The notes beneath the pieces are model-generated. The model worked only from the letters and a program-made list of their open reading frames with translations, had not been told where the DNA came from and did not search any database. 7,422 bases of DNA, from NCBI GenBank assembly GCA_029864065.1, contig JAOTUD010000121.1, positions 1-7,422 on the forward strand. The letters are read 5' to 3'. Positions 4,471 to 7,422 of the stretch are shown in pieces (the first letter of the stretch is position 1; each line of letters begins with the position of its first letter). The position numbers and the translations under genes were made by a program. Source of the DNA: Gammaproteobacteria bacterium (GTDB lineage Bacteria > Pseudomonadota > Gammaproteobacteria > GCA-001735895).

Positions 4471-7350
4471 TCAGGCGTCGTCGTCGGCATAGGCAGACAG
4501 CGGCGGACAGGAGCAGACCACGTGCGTATCGCCATAGACGTTGTCGATGCGGCCCACCGGCGACCAGTACTTGTAGTCGCGCAGCGAAGCCAGCGGGTAG
4601 GCGGCCTGTTCGCGGCTGTAGGCGTGATTCCATTCGTCGGCGCATACCATGTCGACCGTGTGCGGCGCATTTTTCAGCGGGTTGTCGTCGGGATCCATGC
4701 GGCCTGCCTCGATTTCGCGAATTTCGGTGCGAATCGCGATCATCGCCTCGCAAAAGCGGTCGAGCTCTTCCTTGGATTCGGACTCGGTGGGTTCGATCAT
4801 CAGCGTGCCCGCGACCGGAAACGACATGGTCGGCGCGTGGAAGCCATAGTCGATCAGGCGCTTGGCGATGTCGTCGACGCTCGCGAAATCCTTGACGATA
4901 CGGGTATCGATAATGCATTCGTGCGCGACCAGCCCGTTGGGCCCGGTGTACAGAATGGGGAAATGGTCCTTTAGTCGCCGCGCGATGTAGTTCGCGTTCA
5001 AAATCGCGGTCGCAGTCGCCTGCGGCAGCCCGTGACGGCCCAGCAGCGAAATATAGGCCCAGCTGATCGGCAGGATGCCGGCGCTGCCGAAGGGCGCGGC
5101 GGAAACCTTGTTGATCCCGCCGTTGTGATTCTGGCTGGTCGACGGCAGGAATTGCTTGAGGTGTTCCCTGACGCCGATCGGACCCACGCCCGGGCCGCCG
5201 CCGCCGTGCGGGATGGCGAAGGTCTTGTGCAGGTTCAGGTGCGAGACGTCGCCGCCGAATTTGCCGGGCGCGCAGACGCCGACCATCGCGTTCATGTTGG
5301 CGCCGTCGATGTAGACCTGTCCGCCGTGGTCGTGAACGATCTGACACACGTCGCGCACGTTGTCCTCGAATACGCCGTGCGTCGAAGGATAAGTGATCAT
5401 GATCGCGGCCAGGTTGTCGCGGTGTTTTTCGCACTTGGCCTTTAGATCGTCGACGTCGATATTGCCGTTTTTCGCGCTGCCGACCAACACCACCTTCATG
5501 CCCGCCATCTGCGCCGACGCAGGGTTGGTGCCGTGCGCGGAACCCGGCACCAGGCAGATGTCTCGATGCCCCTCACCGCGGCTCTCGTGGTACGACTTTA
5601 TCGCCAGCAGGCCGGCGTATTCGCCCTGGGCGCCGGAGTTGGGCTGCAGCGAAATCGCGTCGTAGCCGGTGCAGGCGCACAGCATCTGCTCCAGCTCGAC
5701 GATTAGCTGCTGGTATCCCTGCGCCTGGTCCAGCGGCACGAAAGGATGAATGCGCCCGAAGCCGGGCCAGGTAACCGGGATCAGCTCGGTCGCCGAATTG
5801 AGCTTCATGGTGCAGGAACCGAGCGGAATCATGGTGCGATCGAGCGCCAGGTCCTTGTCCGCGAGCTTGCGCATGTAGCGCATCAGATCGGTTTCGGAAT
5901 GGTGACTGTTGAAAACCGGGTGGGTCAGGTAATCACTGCTGCGAATCAGATTCTTGGGTAGCGCGGTCTCTATTTTTGCATCCAGTTCGTCGATCGAAAC
6001 ATCCCGGCCGTGGTCGTGTGTGAAAACGTCGTATAACCGGGTTACGTCACCCCGGGTAGATACTTCGTCGAGCGAGATGCCCACGGTGCGCGCGTCGACC
6101 TGGCGCAGGTTCATTTTCTTGGCACGCGCCGCGGCCATGATGAACTCGGTCGCGTTGCCGGTATTGACGGTGATGGTGTCGAAGTAGCACTCGGTGTTAA
6201 CTTTGAGGCCGAGTTCGCGCAGGCCCTCGGCCAGCAGCACCGTCAGGCGATGCACGCGCTGCGCGATGCGCCGAATTTCCGCTGGGCCGTGGTAGACGGC
6301 GTACATGCTGGCCATGATCGCGAGCAGTGCCTGCGCGGTACAGATGTTGCTGGTCGCCTTTTCGCGGCGGATGTGCTGTTCCCGGGTTTGCAGCGTCAGC
6401 CGCAGCGCGGGCTTGCCGCGGCTATCTTTCGAGACGCCGATCAGGCGCCCCGGCAGCGAGCGCTTGAAGGCGTCGCGCGTCGCCATGAAGGCGGCGTGCG
6501 GTCCGCCGTAGCCGAGCGGCACGCCGAAGCGCTGCGTGTTGCCAACCACGATATCGGCGTCGAATTCCCCGGGCGGCGTCAGCAGCGTCAGGCTCAGCAG
6601 GTCTGCCGCGACCGCGACCAGCCCCTGCTTTTGGTGAATCTTCGCCACCAGTTCGCGGTAATCGTGGACTTCCCCGGTGGAACAGGGGTATTGCAGCAAC
6701 ACGCCGAACAGTTCGGGATTGTCGGTCGCCGCGAACGGATCCCCGATCACGCACTTGATATGCAGATGCCTGGCGCGGTTGGTGACCACTTCGATGGTTT
6801 GCGGATGGCAGGTATTCGCAATGTAAAACACGTCGCTCTTGCTCTTGGAAAGGCGATGGCACATGGTCATGGCCTCGGCCGCCGCGGTAGCCTCGTCCAG
6901 CATCGACGCGTTGGCGAGCTCCATGCCGGTCAGGTCGCTGACCATGGTCTGAAAGTTCAGCAGCGCCTCCAGGCGGCCCTGCGATATTTCCGCCTGGTAG
7001 GGAGTGTAGGACGTGTACCACGCCGGGTTGCGCAGCAGGTTGCGTTCGATCACGCTCGGGGTCTGCGTGCCGTAGTAGCCCATGCCGATGAAGGATTTGT
7101 AGAGCTGGTTGCGTACCGAAATCTCGTACAGCCGCAGCAGCACCTGGCGCTCGCTGAGGCTGGCCTTGACCTCGAGCGGCTTGCGCCGGCGAATCGATTC
7201 CGGTACCACCTTGTCGAGCAGATCGTCGATGCTTGCCATCCCGAGCTCGTCGAGCATCGCCTTTTCTTCGGCCGCGTCCGGGCCGATATGGCGCCGAATG
7301 AAGCCGTGGAAGATATCGAGATCCTGCAGTTTTAGGTCAAGATTTGGCAT
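4471..7350 (-). CDS. gcvP: Glycine dehydrogenase (decarboxylating), P protein of the glycine cleavage system
   Basis: PLP enzyme that decarboxylates glycine and passes the aminomethyl group to the lipoyl arm of GcvH, in the cytoplasm. At 959 residues it is the full single-chain form (E. coli GcvP has 957), not the split GcvPA/GcvPB pair. The N-terminus holds FIRRHIGPD (18-25) and GMGYYGTQTPSVIERN (89-104). The N-terminal half has the expected TSYTPYQAEISQGRLEALLNF and LDEATAAAEAM regions. The C-terminal catalytic half has MIPLGSCTMKLN (507-517), QPNSGAQGEYAGL (569-581), GSAHGTNPASAQMAG (603-617), DGANMNA and the PLP lysine K709 in VSHLNLHKTFAIPHGGGGPG, a glycine-rich loop typical of the family. 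It ends with a CSCPP motif (946-950). C337 in SNICTAQALL and the CxC near the end are at positions where a regulatory disulfide is known in the cyanobacterial enzyme; equivalence is inferred. ATG 7350 has GAGGAA eight bases upstream. gcvT and gcvH are not in the window. Confidence 0.97.
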   Translation of the reverse strand: MPNLDLKLQDLDIFHGFIRRHIGPDAAEEKAMLDELGMASIDDLLDKVVPESIRRRKPLEVKASLSERQVLLRLYEISVRNQLYKSFIGMGYYGTQTPSVIERNLLRNPAWYTSYTPYQAEISQGRLEALLNFQTMVSDLTGMELANASMLDEATAAAEAMTMCHRLSKSKSDVFYIANTCHPQTIEVVTNRARHLHIKCVIGDPFAATDNPELFGVLLQYPCSTGEVHDYRELVAKIHQKQGLVAVAADLLSLTLLTPPGEFDADIVVGNTQRFGVPLGYGGPHAAFMATRDAFKRSLPGRLIGVSKDSRGKPALRLTLQTREQHIRREKATSNICTAQALLAIMASMYAVYHGPAEIRRIAQRVHRLTVLLAEGLRELGLKVNTECYFDTITVNTGNATEFIMAAARAKKMNLRQVDARTVGISLDEVSTRGDVTRLYDVFTHDHGRDVSIDELDAKIETALPKNLIRSSDYLTHPVFNSHHSETDLMRYMRKLADKDLALDRTMIPLGSCTMKLNSATELIPVTWPGFGRIHPFVPLDQAQGYQQLIVELEQMLCACTGYDAISLQPNSGAQGEYAGLLAIKSYHESRGEGHRDICLVPGSAHGTNPASAQMAGMKVVLVGSAKNGNIDVDDLKAKCEKHRDNLAAIMITYPSTHGVFEDNVRDVCQIVHDHGGQVYIDGANMNAMVGVCAPGKFGGDVSHLNLHKTFAIPHGGGGPGVGPIGVREHLKQFLPSTSQNHNGGINKVSAAPFGSAGILPISWAYISLLGRHGLPQATATAILNANYIARRLKDHFPILYTGPNGLVAHECIIDTRIVKDFASVDDIAKRLIDYGFHAPTMSFPVAGTLMIEPTESESKEELDRFCEAMIAIRTEIREIEAGRMDPDDNPLKNAPHTVDMVCADEWNHAYSREQAAYPLASLRDYKYWSPVGRIDNVYGDTHVVCSCPPLSAYADDDA

Positions 7351-7358
7351 GGCGATGG

Positions 7359-7364
7359 TTCCTC
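7359..7364 (-). promoter_or_regulatory. Ribosome binding site of gcvP
   Basis: GAGGAA on the minus strand lies eight bases before the gcvP ATG (7350-7348). A TGA that overlaps it (7365-7363) closes a 20-codon frame open to the window edge, which could be the end of an upstream gene. Those 20 codons do not resemble the end of GcvH, and a second frame is open as well, so no gene is called. Confidence 0.65.
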
Positions 7365-7422
7365 AGGTTGAACGCGACCGGTTTCGATTTTTCCGCAAAG
7401 GCTCGGCCAATGACGTCCACAT

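Noticed and set aside
4355..5434. 359-codon minus-strand frame overlapping the gcvP 3' end
   Set aside because: It runs in another frame of gcvP on the same strand, is extremely Arg-rich, and ends inside sdaA; it has no family resemblance.
6250..7335. 361-codon plus-strand frame inside gcvP
   Set aside because: Antisense shadow of the conserved N-terminal half of GcvP; no domain and no credible start region.
7351..7422. End of gcvH or another upstream gene before gcvP
   Set aside because: Two minus-strand frames are open to the edge, and neither gives a recognisable C-terminus; the stretch is too short to call a gene.

Overview
The window looks like a piece of a GC-rich (about 60% by eye) proteobacterial chromosome, most likely gammaproteobacterial. 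The inference rests on four things: the Legionella-type single-chain L-serine dehydratase with a C-terminal cysteine, the single-chain GcvP of E. coli-like length, a short stand-alone CbiX-type chelatase, and a GGGGACAGTTTACTTAATT-type palindrome of the kind often seen in gammaproteobacterial intergenic regions. No plasmid, phage, CRISPR or defence genes are visible. This is largely ordinary core metabolism.

Layout on the + strand: the 3' end of a CbiX/SirB-family chelatase gene (1-255), a roughly 250-base gap with no gene that holds the leader of the next gene, then a class III PLP aminotransferase (507-1859, or 420-1859 if the upstream in-frame ATG is used). Its leader carries a perfect TATAAT overlapping a TAAGGAG purine tract and a nine-codon micro-ORF.

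The + and - strand genes converge at 1860-1921. This gap is filled almost entirely by a perfect 48-bp palindrome (1874-1921), probably a REP/MITE-like unit that may also serve as a transcription terminator.

Layout on the - strand, in transcription order from the right edge: gcvP (7350-4471), sdaA (4374-2995) and an MscS-family channel (3001-1922). sdaA and mscS overlap by 7 bases (ATGCTGA), so they are very probably translationally coupled. A 96-base gap with a possible promoter separates gcvP from sdaA. GcvP decarboxylates glycine and SdaA deaminates serine to pyruvate. Together with serine hydroxymethyltransferase (not in the window) they would form a glycine-to-serine-to-pyruvate catabolic route. 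The channel gene may simply be co-transcribed, or may help with osmotic balance. The aminotransferase probably uses pyruvate as amino acceptor, but its donor cannot be read from sequence. I do not see convincing evidence for a previously undescribed system; the most notable items are the palindrome, the sdaA/mscS overlap that contains the codon of a cluster-ligand cysteine, and the ambiguous aminotransferase leader.
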